A stretch of 64,000 nt of DNA, taken from the NCBI RefSeq assembly GCF_036231965.1, contig NZ_CP109499.1, forward strand, positions 3,720,001 through 3,784,000. Reading direction: 5' to 3'. The DNA comes from Streptomyces sp. NBC_01428 (GTDB taxonomy: Bacteria; Actinomycetota; Actinomycetes; Streptomycetales; Streptomycetaceae). Shown piece by piece: positions 33,317 through 40,796 of this stretch. Under the pieces are notes generated by a model. That model had not been told where the DNA came from and did no database searches. It saw nothing but the letters and a program-made list of their open reading frames with translations. Position 1 is the first letter of the stretch. Every line of letters begins with the position of its first letter. The translations under genes and the position numbers were made by a program.

Positions 33317-33360
33317 GCGGCCCCACCCCTGCGACGGTCGGTCGCGGAGGGAGGGGCCGC
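33317..33360 (-). other. Hairpin in the cdd-deoA gap
   Basis: GCGGCCCC at 33317-33324 pairs with GGGGCCGC at 33353-33360, with further pairing inside. It lies in the middle of an operon, so it may be a partial terminator or an mRNA processing/stability element setting the deoA level. Confidence 0.5.
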
Positions 33361-33366
33361 ACGGCG

Positions 33367-33780
33367 TTACTGGCGGAGATGGGCGGGGCCGAAGGCCTGC
33401 GGCAGCATCTCGGAGAGGGGCAGGAGTCCGGCCGGCGTCTCCAGCACGAGGTCGGGCCCGCCGAACTCGAACAGCAGCTGACGGCAGCGACCGCACGGGA
33501 CGAGGACCTCGCCCCGCCCGTCGACGCACGTGAAGTGCGTCAGCCGGCCGCCGCCCGTGTTGCGCAGCTCGGAGACCAGACCGCACTCGGCGCACAGCGA
33601 GAGGCCGTAGGAGGCGTTCTCGACGTTGCAGCCGGAGACGGTACGGCCGTCGTCGACGCGGGCGGCGGCGCCGACCGGGTAGCCCGAGTAGGGGGCGTAC
33701 GCGCGGTTCATCGCCGCGCGGGCCACCTCCCGCAGCTGCTCCCAGTCGACGGGCGCGGGGTCCGCGCCGGCGGTGGTCAC
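33367..33780 (-). CDS. cdd: Cytidine deaminase
   Basis: A 137-residue tetrameric-type cytidine deaminase making uridine from cytidine (and deoxy forms). The zinc site is complete: Cys63 with catalytic Glu65 in CAEC, and Cys96/Cys99 in PCGRCRQ. NVENASYG at residues 52-59 binds the sugar. GTG 33780 overlaps the permease stop (GTGA), so it is translationally coupled to the transporter. Product uridine/deoxyuridine feeds the phosphorylase encoded next. Confidence 0.95.
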   Translation of the reverse strand: MTTAGADPAPVDWEQLREVARAAMNRAYAPYSGYPVGAAARVDDGRTVSGCNVENASYGLSLCAECGLVSELRNTGGGRLTHFTCVDGRGEVLVPCGRCRQLLFEFGGPDLVLETPAGLLPLSEMLPQAFGPAHLRQ

Positions 33781-35042
33781 TTGCCCTGCCCCTTGCGGTA
33801 CGGCAGACCGTCCGCCTTCGGCATGCGCAGGCGCTGGGCCGAGAGGGAGAGGACGAGCAGGGTGATGACGTACGGCGTGGCGGAGACGATCTGGTTCGGC
33901 ACCTCGTCGGTCAGGGAGTACCAGAGGAAGACGAGGACGCCGACGACCAGGGTGACGACCGCGGAGACGTACTTCTTCTTCACGGCCAGCCAGATCGCGC
34001 CGATGAGGAGCAGGATCGCGCCGAGCAGCAGCAGGGCGTGGACGTTCTCCGAGCCGCCGCGCAGGTTGAGGCTGTCGGTGTAGCCGAACAGGCCGGCGCC
34101 GAGGGCGAGGCCGCCGGGCATCCAGTTGCCGAAGATCATCGCGGCGAGACCGATGTAGCCGCGTCCGCTGGTCTGGCCCTCCAGGTAGAAGGGGTTGGCG
34201 ACGATGGAGAGGAAGACGCCGCCGAGACCGGCCAGACCGCCGGAGATGATCACGGCGAGGTACTTGTACTTGTAGACGTTCACGCCGAGCGACTCGGCCG
34301 CGACCGGGTTCTCGCCGCAGGACCGCAGGCGCAGGCCGAAGGAGGTGCGCCACAGGATCCACCAGGTCCCGGGGATCAGGGCGATGGCGATCAGGGTCAG
34401 CCAGGACACGTTGGTGACCAGGCCGCCGAGCAGACCGGCGATGTCCGAGATGAAGAACCAGCCCTTGGAGTTCAGGGTGGTCAGCCAGTCGGAGAGCCCT
34501 GGCACGGTGAAGTGGCCGAGTGAGTCGACCGGCGGGGACTGCTTGGCCGAACCGCCCTGCTTGCCCTCGAAGGCGAGCGGGGAGAGGTAGCGGGTGACAC
34601 CGAGCGCCAGGATGTTGATGGCCACACCGGAGACGATGTGGTTGACGTTGAAGGTGACCGTGATGATCGCGTGCAGCAGGCCGCCGAGGCAGCCGCCGAT
34701 GATGCCGACCAGGACACCGGTCCACGGGCCCCACTGGTAGCCGGCCCAGGCGCCGAACCAGGTGCCGAGGATCATCATGCCTTCGAGGCCGATGTTGACG
34801 ACGCCGGAGCGCTCGGCCCACAGACCGCCGAGACCGGCGAGGCCGATCGGGACGGCCAGCTGCAGGGCGGTCGACATCTGGCTGACGTTGGTGATGCCGT
34901 CGGCGCCCGTGATGATGCGGACGATCGAGGTCAGCGCCAGGCCGCCCGCGATGACCAGCAGGAGGACGGGAAGCGACATCCGGCGGCCGGTGGGAGCCGC
35001 GGGCTGCTGCGTGGGCTGGTTGACGTCGGTTGCGGTGGTCAT
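33777..35042 (-). CDS. Nucleoside ABC transporter permease 2
   Basis: A 421-residue integral membrane permease of the BmpA-type (RbsC/NupQ-like) nucleoside ABC system: about ten helices, with the conserved GLWAERSGVVNIGLEGMMILG and SFGLRLRSCGENPVAAESLG (coupling segment to the ATPase) and GLAGLGGVFLSI. ATG 35042 overlaps the stop of permease 1 (ATGA), and its own stop overlaps cdd. It is slightly longer than usual owing to a C-terminal helical addition. Confidence 0.92.
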   Translation of the reverse strand: MTTATDVNQPTQQPAAPTGRRMSLPVLLLVIAGGLALTSIVRIITGADGITNVSQMSTALQLAVPIGLAGLGGLWAERSGVVNIGLEGMMILGTWFGAWAGYQWGPWTGVLVGIIGGCLGGLLHAIITVTFNVNHIVSGVAINILALGVTRYLSPLAFEGKQGGSAKQSPPVDSLGHFTVPGLSDWLTTLNSKGWFFISDIAGLLGGLVTNVSWLTLIAIALIPGTWWILWRTSFGLRLRSCGENPVAAESLGVNVYKYKYLAVIISGGLAGLGGVFLSIVANPFYLEGQTSGRGYIGLAAMIFGNWMPGGLALGAGLFGYTDSLNLRGGSENVHALLLLGAILLLIGAIWLAVKKKYVSAVVTLVVGVLVFLWYSLTDEVPNQIVSATPYVITLLVLSLSAQRLRMPKADGLPYRKGQGK

Positions 35043-36160
35043 CGGCCAGCCACCTCCTTCTGGGTGTTGTCGGTGGCGAGGGCGTGGCCCGCGGCGAGTT
35101 CCGCGCCGACGCGGCGCTGCTGGCGGCGCAGACCCCACTCGCGCACGGACTCGTAGGAGACGACGACGGCGATCACGATCAGGCCCTGCATGATGACCGC
35201 GATCTCCTTGTCGTACCCGTGGAAGTCGAGTTCGGGAGAGGCCTTGTCGAGCCAGGCCCACAGCAGGGCCGCGAAGGCGATGCCGACGGGGCTGTTGCGC
35301 CCGAGGAGCGCGATGCCGATGCCGAGGAAGCCGATACCGGTCGGGAAGTTGAGGCTGTACGTGTGGGTGTCGCCGAGGAGGATCGGCAGGCCCGCGAGAC
35401 CGGCGATGCCGCCGGAGACGAGCATGGCGGTGAGCACCATGCGCTTGGGGTCGACGCCGCTGGCCGCGGCGGCGGACTCGGAGGCGCCGGAGGCGCGCAG
35501 GTCGAAGCCGAAGCGGGTGCGGTTGAGGACGATCCAGTAGCCGATGCCGAGGACCGCCGCGAGGATGACGAGACCGTAGATCTCGCCCGACTCGCCCATG
35601 TCGAACCCGGGGACCCAGCCGGACTTGTGCATCTCGCCGGTGGTGTTGTTGTTGCCGAGCTTGACGCCGAAGACGTCGGGCAGCCACAGGTAGGCGATGA
35701 CCGAGGTCGCGATCGCGTTGAGCATGATCGTCGCGACGACCTCGCTGACCCCGCGGGTCACCTTGAGGACACCGGCGATGCCGGCCCAGAAGGCGCCGGT
35801 GCAGACGGCGGTCAGGATCAGCAGCGGCACCTGGAGCGCGGCCGGCAGCGCGACGTGCGCGCCGACGATCGCGGCCATCATGGCGGCGAGCTGGTACTGG
35901 CCGTCGACACCGATGTTGAACAGGTTCATCCGGAAGCCGATGGCCACCGCCAGCGCCGCGATGTAGTACAGCGACGCCTGGTTGATGATCAGGACCTGGA
36001 TGTCGGAGAACGTCGCCTGCTCGAACATGATCGAGTACGGCTCGAACGGGCTCTTGCCCGAGGCGAGCAGCACGATCGAGGTCAGTGCCACGGCGACGAC
36101 GAGCGCGATGACCGGCCCGGCCACTGCGAGGAGCAGGCGCTCCTTGTCGAACTTCTTCAT
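35039..36160 (-). CDS. Nucleoside ABC transporter permease 1
   Basis: A 373-residue permease paired with the preceding one: first helix at about residues 9-33, then AIGFRMNLFNIGVDGQYQLAA and the coupling block RFGFDLRASGASESAAAASG. Typical of the NupP-like half of BmpA-dependent nucleoside importers. ATG overlaps the ATPase TGA (ATGA) and its stop overlaps permease 2, so the whole transporter is translationally coupled. Confidence 0.92.
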   Translation of the reverse strand: MKKFDKERLLLAVAGPVIALVVAVALTSIVLLASGKSPFEPYSIMFEQATFSDIQVLIINQASLYYIAALAVAIGFRMNLFNIGVDGQYQLAAMMAAIVGAHVALPAALQVPLLILTAVCTGAFWAGIAGVLKVTRGVSEVVATIMLNAIATSVIAYLWLPDVFGVKLGNNNTTGEMHKSGWVPGFDMGESGEIYGLVILAAVLGIGYWIVLNRTRFGFDLRASGASESAAAASGVDPKRMVLTAMLVSGGIAGLAGLPILLGDTHTYSLNFPTGIGFLGIGIALLGRNSPVGIAFAALLWAWLDKASPELDFHGYDKEIAVIMQGLIVIAVVVSYESVREWGLRRQQRRVGAELAAGHALATDNTQKEVAGR

Positions 36161-37851
36161 CAGCGGGCCTCGTCTTCCGGGGCGTCTGCCGGAGTGTCGG
36201 TGTGCTCGTCGAGCTCGGCCGCTTCGGCGAGCTCCTCGTTCTCCAGGTGGCCGGAGGCGGCGCCGGTCATGGCCGAGCCGAGCTCCTCCGGGGTGATGGT
36301 GGCGGGGTCGGCGTCGGCGACCAGCTTGCCGTTGTAGATCACCCGGAGGGTGTCGGACAGGCCGATCAGCTCGTCCAGGTCGGCGGAGATCAGCAGGACG
36401 GCGAGGCCCTCGCGGCGTGCCGCGCGGATCTGGTCCCAGATCTGCGCCTGCGCGCCGACGTCCACACCGCGGGTGGGGTGGGCGGCGATCAGGAACTTCG
36501 GCTTGTGGCTCATCTCGCGGCCGACGATCAGCTTCTGCTGGTTGCCGCCGGACAGCGAGGCCGCGGTGACGTCGATGCCGGGGGTGCGCACGTCGTACTG
36601 CTCGACGATGCGGCGGGTGTCCTTCTGGGCGCCCTTGATGTCGAGCCAGATGCCCTTGGCGTTGGGCTTCTCGGTGACGTGGCCGAGGATGCGGTTCTCC
36701 CACAGCGGCGCTTCCAGGAGGAGGCCGTGGCGGTGGCGGTCCTCGGGGATGTAGCCGATGCCGCCCTCGCGGCGCTTGCGGGTCGACCAGGAGGTGACGT
36801 CGTCGCCGGTGAAGCGGATGACACCGGAGTCGGCGGCCTTGAGGCCGATCAGCGCGTCGATGAGCTCGGTCTGGCCGTTGCCCTCGACACCGGCGATGCC
36901 CATCACCTCACCGGCGTGGATGGTGAAGGAGACGTGGTCGAGGACGAGCCGGACGGTGCCGCGCTCCACCTCGTCCATGAGCAGGCTCGCCGAGCCCTTG
37001 CCGAGCGACACGGAGCCCTTGGCGAGGACGGTCAGGTCCTCGACCTGGATGACGGCCTTGTCGGTGACGGTCGACTCGGAGGTCTCCGGGGTGGGCAGCT
37101 CGCTGCCGACCATCAGCTCGGCGAGCTGGCGCGGGGACGTCTCGGACGGGACGGCGGTGCCGACCGTCGTGCCGCGCCGGATGACGGTGATGTCGTCGGC
37201 GACGGAGAGGACCTCGCCCAGCTTGTGCGAGATGAAGATGACCGACAGACCCTCGGACTTGAGCTCGCGGAGGTTGTCGAAGAGCGCGTCGACCTCCTGC
37301 GGCACGAGGACCGCGGTCGGCTCGTCCAGGATGAGGATGCGGGCGCCGCGGTAGAGGACCTTGAGGATCTCCACGCGCTGACGGTCGGCGACGCCGAGTT
37401 CCTCGACGAGGACGTCGGGGCGGACGCCGAGGCCGTAGCGCTCGGAGAGCTCCACGATCTTGCGGCGGGCCTTGCCGCCGATCCCGTACAGCTTCTCGCT
37501 GCCGAGGACGACGTTCTCCAGGACCGTGAGGTTGTCGGCCAGCATGAAGTGCTGGTGGACCATGCCGATGCCGCGGACGATGGCGTCGGCGGGCGAGGAG
37601 AACGTGACCTGCTCGCCGTCGACGGCGATGGTGCCCTCGTCCGGCTTCTGCATGCCGTAGAGGATCTTCATCAGCGTCGACTTGCCGGCGCCGTTCTCGC
37701 CCACCAGGGCGTGCACGGTGCCCTTGCGGACGCTGAGGTGGATGTCGTGGTTGGCCACGACGCCCGGGAACCGCTTGGTGATCCCGGCGAGTTCGACGGC
37801 GGTCGCCTGACCGTCGACCGCGTCGGCCGGAGGGCTGCTGGACGCGTTGAT
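36160..37851 (-). CDS. Nucleoside ABC transporter ATPase, apparent ATC start
   Basis: A double-domain ATPase, 563 residues if translation starts at 37851. Domain 1 has Walker A GENGAGKST (residues 51-59), degenerate signature LGVADRQRVEI and Walker B LILDEPT. Domain 2 has a degenerate Walker A (GVEGNGQTEL) and a good signature LSGGNQQK. The conserved opening VELAGITKRFPGVVANHDI lies upstream of the first GTG (37758), so that start would truncate the fold. No ATG, GTG, TTG or CTG exists between the in-frame TAG and this region; ATC at 37851-37849 has AGGAG 8 nt before it. It energises BmpA-dependent nucleoside uptake. Confidence 0.9.
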   Translation of the reverse strand: MNASSSPPADAVDGQATAVELAGITKRFPGVVANHDIHLSVRKGTVHALVGENGAGKSTLMKILYGMQKPDEGTIAVDGEQVTFSSPADAIVRGIGMVHQHFMLADNLTVLENVVLGSEKLYGIGGKARRKIVELSERYGLGVRPDVLVEELGVADRQRVEILKVLYRGARILILDEPTAVLVPQEVDALFDNLRELKSEGLSVIFISHKLGEVLSVADDITVIRRGTTVGTAVPSETSPRQLAELMVGSELPTPETSESTVTDKAVIQVEDLTVLAKGSVSLGKGSASLLMDEVERGTVRLVLDHVSFTIHAGEVMGIAGVEGNGQTELIDALIGLKAADSGVIRFTGDDVTSWSTRKRREGGIGYIPEDRHRHGLLLEAPLWENRILGHVTEKPNAKGIWLDIKGAQKDTRRIVEQYDVRTPGIDVTAASLSGGNQQKLIVGREMSHKPKFLIAAHPTRGVDVGAQAQIWDQIRAARREGLAVLLISADLDELIGLSDTLRVIYNGKLVADADPATITPEELGSAMTGAASGHLENEELAEAAELDEHTDTPADAPEDEAR

Positions 37852-37881
37852 GGCGCACTCTCCTGAGGGAAAGGGGGTCGT

Positions 37882-37893
37882 CTACGCGCGTAG
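37882..37893. promoter_or_regulatory. Nucleoside regulon operator CTACGCGCGTAG (ABC-cdd-deoA operon)
   Basis: A perfect palindrome 31 bp before the ATC start of the transporter ATPase, controlling the ATPase-permease-permease-cdd-deoA operon. Confidence 0.78.
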
Positions 37894-37930
37894 CGCCCCT
37901 ACGGCAACGAAAGGGGCCACGCTCCGCGAG

Positions 37931-37967
37931 AACGGGATACGGGGAGCCAGACTCCTCGTATCCCGTT
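37931..37967 (-). terminator. Terminator after first BmpA gene
   Basis: AACGGGATACG pairs with CGTATCCCGTT, with additional inner GGAG/CTCC pairing, between the BmpA gene and the ABC operon promoter. It may separate high lipoprotein expression from the rest. Confidence 0.75.
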
Positions 37968-38094
37968 GAGCGGACGTAACCCCACGGTTACCAAGCGGGT
38001 CCGGGGCGGTACGGGCCTCGCCCCGTGTCCGACGACACGGAGGCGTACCCACACCTTCCCGGGACCGCATTGGCTGCTCCTGAGGTCTTGCTCG

Positions 38095-39144
38095 TCAGCT
38101 GGACTTGACCTTGATCTCGCCGCTGATGATCTTCTCCTGGGCCGCCTTGACGGCGTCCTGGATCGCGCTGTTGCTCTTGAACTCCGGGTTGGAGTCGGCC
38201 AGACCGACCTCACCCGACTTCAGATCGCCCCGTACGATACCGCTCTCCGGCTTACCGTCCTTGACCGACTTAGCCACGTTGTAGACCGCCTTGGCGACGT
38301 CCTTGGTGGCCGAGGTCAGGATCGAGTCCTTGTACTTGGCGAGCGCTTCCTGGCGGTACTGGTCGGAGTCGACACCGATCGCCCAGACCTTCTTGGCGGA
38401 GGCGGCCTCGATGACACCCTGACCGGACAGACCGGCCGCCGCGTAGACGACGTCGGCCTTCTTCTCTATCTGGCCCTCCGCGGCCGTCTTGCCCTTGTCG
38501 GGGCTGGAGAAGCCACCCTCCTGGGCGGTCTGGGTCAGGTACTGCGAGAGGACCTTCACGCCGGGCTTGGTGTCCTTGACGCCCTGCTCGAAGCCGGCCT
38601 CGAACTTGTGGATCAGCGGAACGTCCACGCCGCCCACGAAGCCCACGGTGTTGGTCTTGGTGGCCTTGGCCGCCGCGACACCGGCGAGGTAGGACGCCTC
38701 CTGCTCGGAGAAGACCAGGTCCGCGACGTTCTTCGCCGTGACGGTGGAGTCGTCGACGATGCCGAAGGTGGTCTTCGGGTACTTCGCGGCGGCGGCCTTG
38801 ACGGCCGGGCCGTAGGCGTAGCCGATGCCGACGACCGGGTTGTAGCCCTGCTTGGCCAGCGAGACGAGGCGCTGCTCCTTGTCCGCGTCCGTCTCGCCGT
38901 CCGTGGGCTCGACGTCGGCGGTCTTGTACTTGAACTCGGCCTTGGCCTGCTTCAGACCCTCGAACGCGGCGTCGTTGAAGGACTGGTCGCCCTTGCCACC
39001 GACGTCGTACGCGATGGCGAGGCCCTTGTCGCCCTTGCTGTCCGAGGACGAGCTGGAGGTCGAGGTGCCGCCACAGGCGGAGAGGGCGAGGGCGAGAGAG
39101 GCGGTCGCAGTACCTGCGAGCGCGATGCGGGTAACCCGGCGCAT
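38095..39144 (-). CDS. BmpA-type nucleoside-binding lipoprotein 1
   Basis: A 349-residue lipoprotein. The signal peptide ends in lipobox LSACGG (Cys about residue 24), followed by a short Ser-rich linker and the BMP (PF02608) domain from LAIAYDVGGKGDQSFNDAAF. Such proteins capture nucleosides for the ABC importer encoded next (as PnrA, RnsB or NupN do). VGGVDVPLIHKFEAGF and GVDSDQYRQ are typical ligand-site blocks. AGGAG precedes ATG 39144. It is a close paralogue of the next gene upstream; both have the same operator. Ligand preference may differ between the two. Confidence 0.93.
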   Translation of the reverse strand: MRRVTRIALAGTATASLALALSACGGTSTSSSSSDSKGDKGLAIAYDVGGKGDQSFNDAAFEGLKQAKAEFKYKTADVEPTDGETDADKEQRLVSLAKQGYNPVVGIGYAYGPAVKAAAAKYPKTTFGIVDDSTVTAKNVADLVFSEQEASYLAGVAAAKATKTNTVGFVGGVDVPLIHKFEAGFEQGVKDTKPGVKVLSQYLTQTAQEGGFSSPDKGKTAAEGQIEKKADVVYAAAGLSGQGVIEAASAKKVWAIGVDSDQYRQEALAKYKDSILTSATKDVAKAVYNVAKSVKDGKPESGIVRGDLKSGEVGLADSNPEFKSNSAIQDAVKAAQEKIISGEIKVKSS

Positions 39145-39206
39145 TCGTTGTGCTCCTGTCGTACAAGCGCCTGACGGTTCAGCTTCGGCGCTGGCTTCGC
39201 CGCAGA

Positions 39207-39219
39207 TTAACGCGCGTAG
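39207..39219. promoter_or_regulatory. Operator variant TTAACGCGCGTAG (BmpA 1)
   Basis: On the gene strand it reads CTACGCGCGTTAA, matching the regulon palindrome except its last two positions. It sits in the 17-bp spacer between TTTTCT and a -10-like TAATCT, on the leftward strand. Confidence 0.7.
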
Positions 39220-39341
39220 ACCAACTAGAAAACCCCTTCTGTCCACCTTGTTATGCGGCTGTGCCCGACGCCACCCGCCGACGGGCCCGGGGCTTGCCGA
39301 CCGCAAAGACACGGTGGCTATGGGTGACCCCGCGAACGGAC

Positions 39342-39382
39342 GACGGAGCGGGCGGGCACCTGGGGTGCCCGCCCGCTCCGTC
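39342..39382 (-). terminator. Strong terminator after second BmpA gene
   Basis: A perfect 19-bp stem starting GACGGAGCGGGCGGG, with a three-base TGG loop. Confidence 0.88.
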
Positions 39383-39455
39383 ATGACGCGTCCGGGTGAT
39401 GCCGGGTGACGCCGGCGGGTCAGGCCCGCCGCGCCTCAGCCCGCCTCCGGGACGA

Positions 39456-40508
39456 CTACGAGGTCTTGACCTTGATGGTGCCGTCGACGATGGCCGCCTT
39501 GGCCTTGGCCACCGCGTCGGTGAGGCCGGGGATCTCCGCCATCTTCGGGTTGCTGTCGGCGAGGCCGACACCGTTCACCTTGAGGTCGAAGGTCTGCGTA
39601 CCGGTCAGCGGCTTGCCGTCGTGGACCGACTTGGCCAGCGTGTAGACCGAACCGCCGACGTCCTTGAGCGCGGAGGTCAGGATGGCGCCCTTGTACTTGG
39701 CGAGGGCCTCCTGCTTGTACTGGTCGGAGTCGACGCCGATCGCGTACTTGCCGGCCTTCGAGGCGGCCTCGATGACACCCTGACCGGACAGGCCGGCCGC
39801 GGCGTAGATGACGTCGGCGCCCTTCTCCAGCTGGCCCTCGGCGGCGGCCTTGCCCTTGTCGGGGCTGGAGAAGCCGCCCTCCTCGGCGGTCTGCGTCAGG
39901 TACTGCGAGAGGACCTTCACGCTCGGCTTGGTGTCCTTGACGCCCTGCGTGTAGCCGGCCTCGAACTTGTGGATGAGGGGAACGTCCACGCCGCCCACGA
40001 AGCCCACGGTGTTGCTCTTGGTGGCCTTGGCCGCCGCGACACCGGCGAGGTAGGAGGCCTCCTGCTCGGAGAAGACCAGGGAGGCGACGTTCTTGCCCTC
40101 CACGACCGAGTCGACGATGCCGAAGGTGGTCTTCGGGTACTTCTTGGCGACGGCCTCCAGCGCGGGACCGTAGGCGAAGCCGATGCCGATGACCGGGTTG
40201 TAGCCCTGCTTGGCGAGCGACGACAGGCGCTGCTCCTTGTCGGCGTCCGTCTCACCGTCGGTGGGCTCGATGTCGGCCGTCTTGTAGCCGAACTCCTTCT
40301 GGGCCTTCTCCAGGCCGGAGAACGCCGCGTCGTTGAAGGACTGGTCGCCCTTGCCGCCGACGTCGTACGCGATGGCGAGGCCCTTGGCGTCCTTGCTGCT
40401 GTCGCTGCTGTCGCCGCTGTCGTTGCTGGTGCCGCCGCAGGCCGTGGCGGCGAGTGCGAGTGACGCGACCCCCACCGCGACGCGGGTCAGGCTGGCTATC
40501 CGACGCAT
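39456..40508 (-). CDS. BmpA-type nucleoside-binding lipoprotein 2
   Basis: A 350-residue paralogue of the adjacent lipoprotein. Signal peptide and lipobox ATACGG (Cys about residue 24), Asp/Ser-rich linker, then the same BMP domain blocks, with long stretches identical to paralogue 1 (EQEASYLAGVAAAKAT, VLSQYLTQTA). Differences cluster near VEGKNVASLV versus STVTAKNVADLV and near the C-terminus. Probably arose by local duplication. ATG 40508 follows GGAGCT. Its promoter also carries the operator variant. Both likely deliver ligands to the one ABC importer. Confidence 0.93.
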   Translation of the reverse strand: MRRIASLTRVAVGVASLALAATACGGTSNDSGDSSDSSKDAKGLAIAYDVGGKGDQSFNDAAFSGLEKAQKEFGYKTADIEPTDGETDADKEQRLSSLAKQGYNPVIGIGFAYGPALEAVAKKYPKTTFGIVDSVVEGKNVASLVFSEQEASYLAGVAAAKATKSNTVGFVGGVDVPLIHKFEAGYTQGVKDTKPSVKVLSQYLTQTAEEGGFSSPDKGKAAAEGQLEKGADVIYAAAGLSGQGVIEAASKAGKYAIGVDSDQYKQEALAKYKGAILTSALKDVGGSVYTLAKSVHDGKPLTGTQTFDLKVNGVGLADSNPKMAEIPGLTDAVAKAKAAIVDGTIKVKTS

Positions 40509-40561
40509 CTGAAGCTCCCCATTCTCCAAAGCCCCGCAGTGGGTGCTGAGTTCGGCGCACA

Positions 40562-40574
40562 TTAACGCGCGTAG
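40562..40574. promoter_or_regulatory. Operator variant TTAACGCGCGTAG (BmpA 2)
   Basis: Identical 13-mer to that before BmpA 1. It lies in the spacer between TTCCCT and a -10-like TAATGT on the leftward strand. The flank TTAACGCGCGTAGACCA is shared, so promoter and gene were probably duplicated together. Confidence 0.7.
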
Positions 40575-40796
40575 ACCATCCAGGGAACGGGGTTCCGCGT
40601 GGCCGTTATCCATTCGTGCCGATGGCCGGTTACGTCCTTGTGAACCACGGGACCGAAAGGTGCGTTCGGGGATGCACCGCCCACGGTCCGACGGTCCACA
40701 TGTGACCGGCCGCCACGCGCTGTCACGTGGCGGGACACCACGCTACGACGGGGGGCACGAGGGCGCGACCGGAGTCGCCGGACGCGCCCGCCGGCC

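Larger units (their letters stand above)
39145..39455. other. Intergenic region between the two BmpA genes
   Basis: No gene. It contains the promoter and operator of BmpA 1 (39207-39219) and the strong terminator of BmpA 2 (39342-39382). Each lipoprotein gene therefore has its own transcription unit. Confidence 0.75.

Noticed and set aside
33690..33705. A TACGCGCG sequence within cdd that resembles the operator.
   Set aside because: It is inside the coding region, lacks the second half-site, and encodes the conserved NRAYAP segment.
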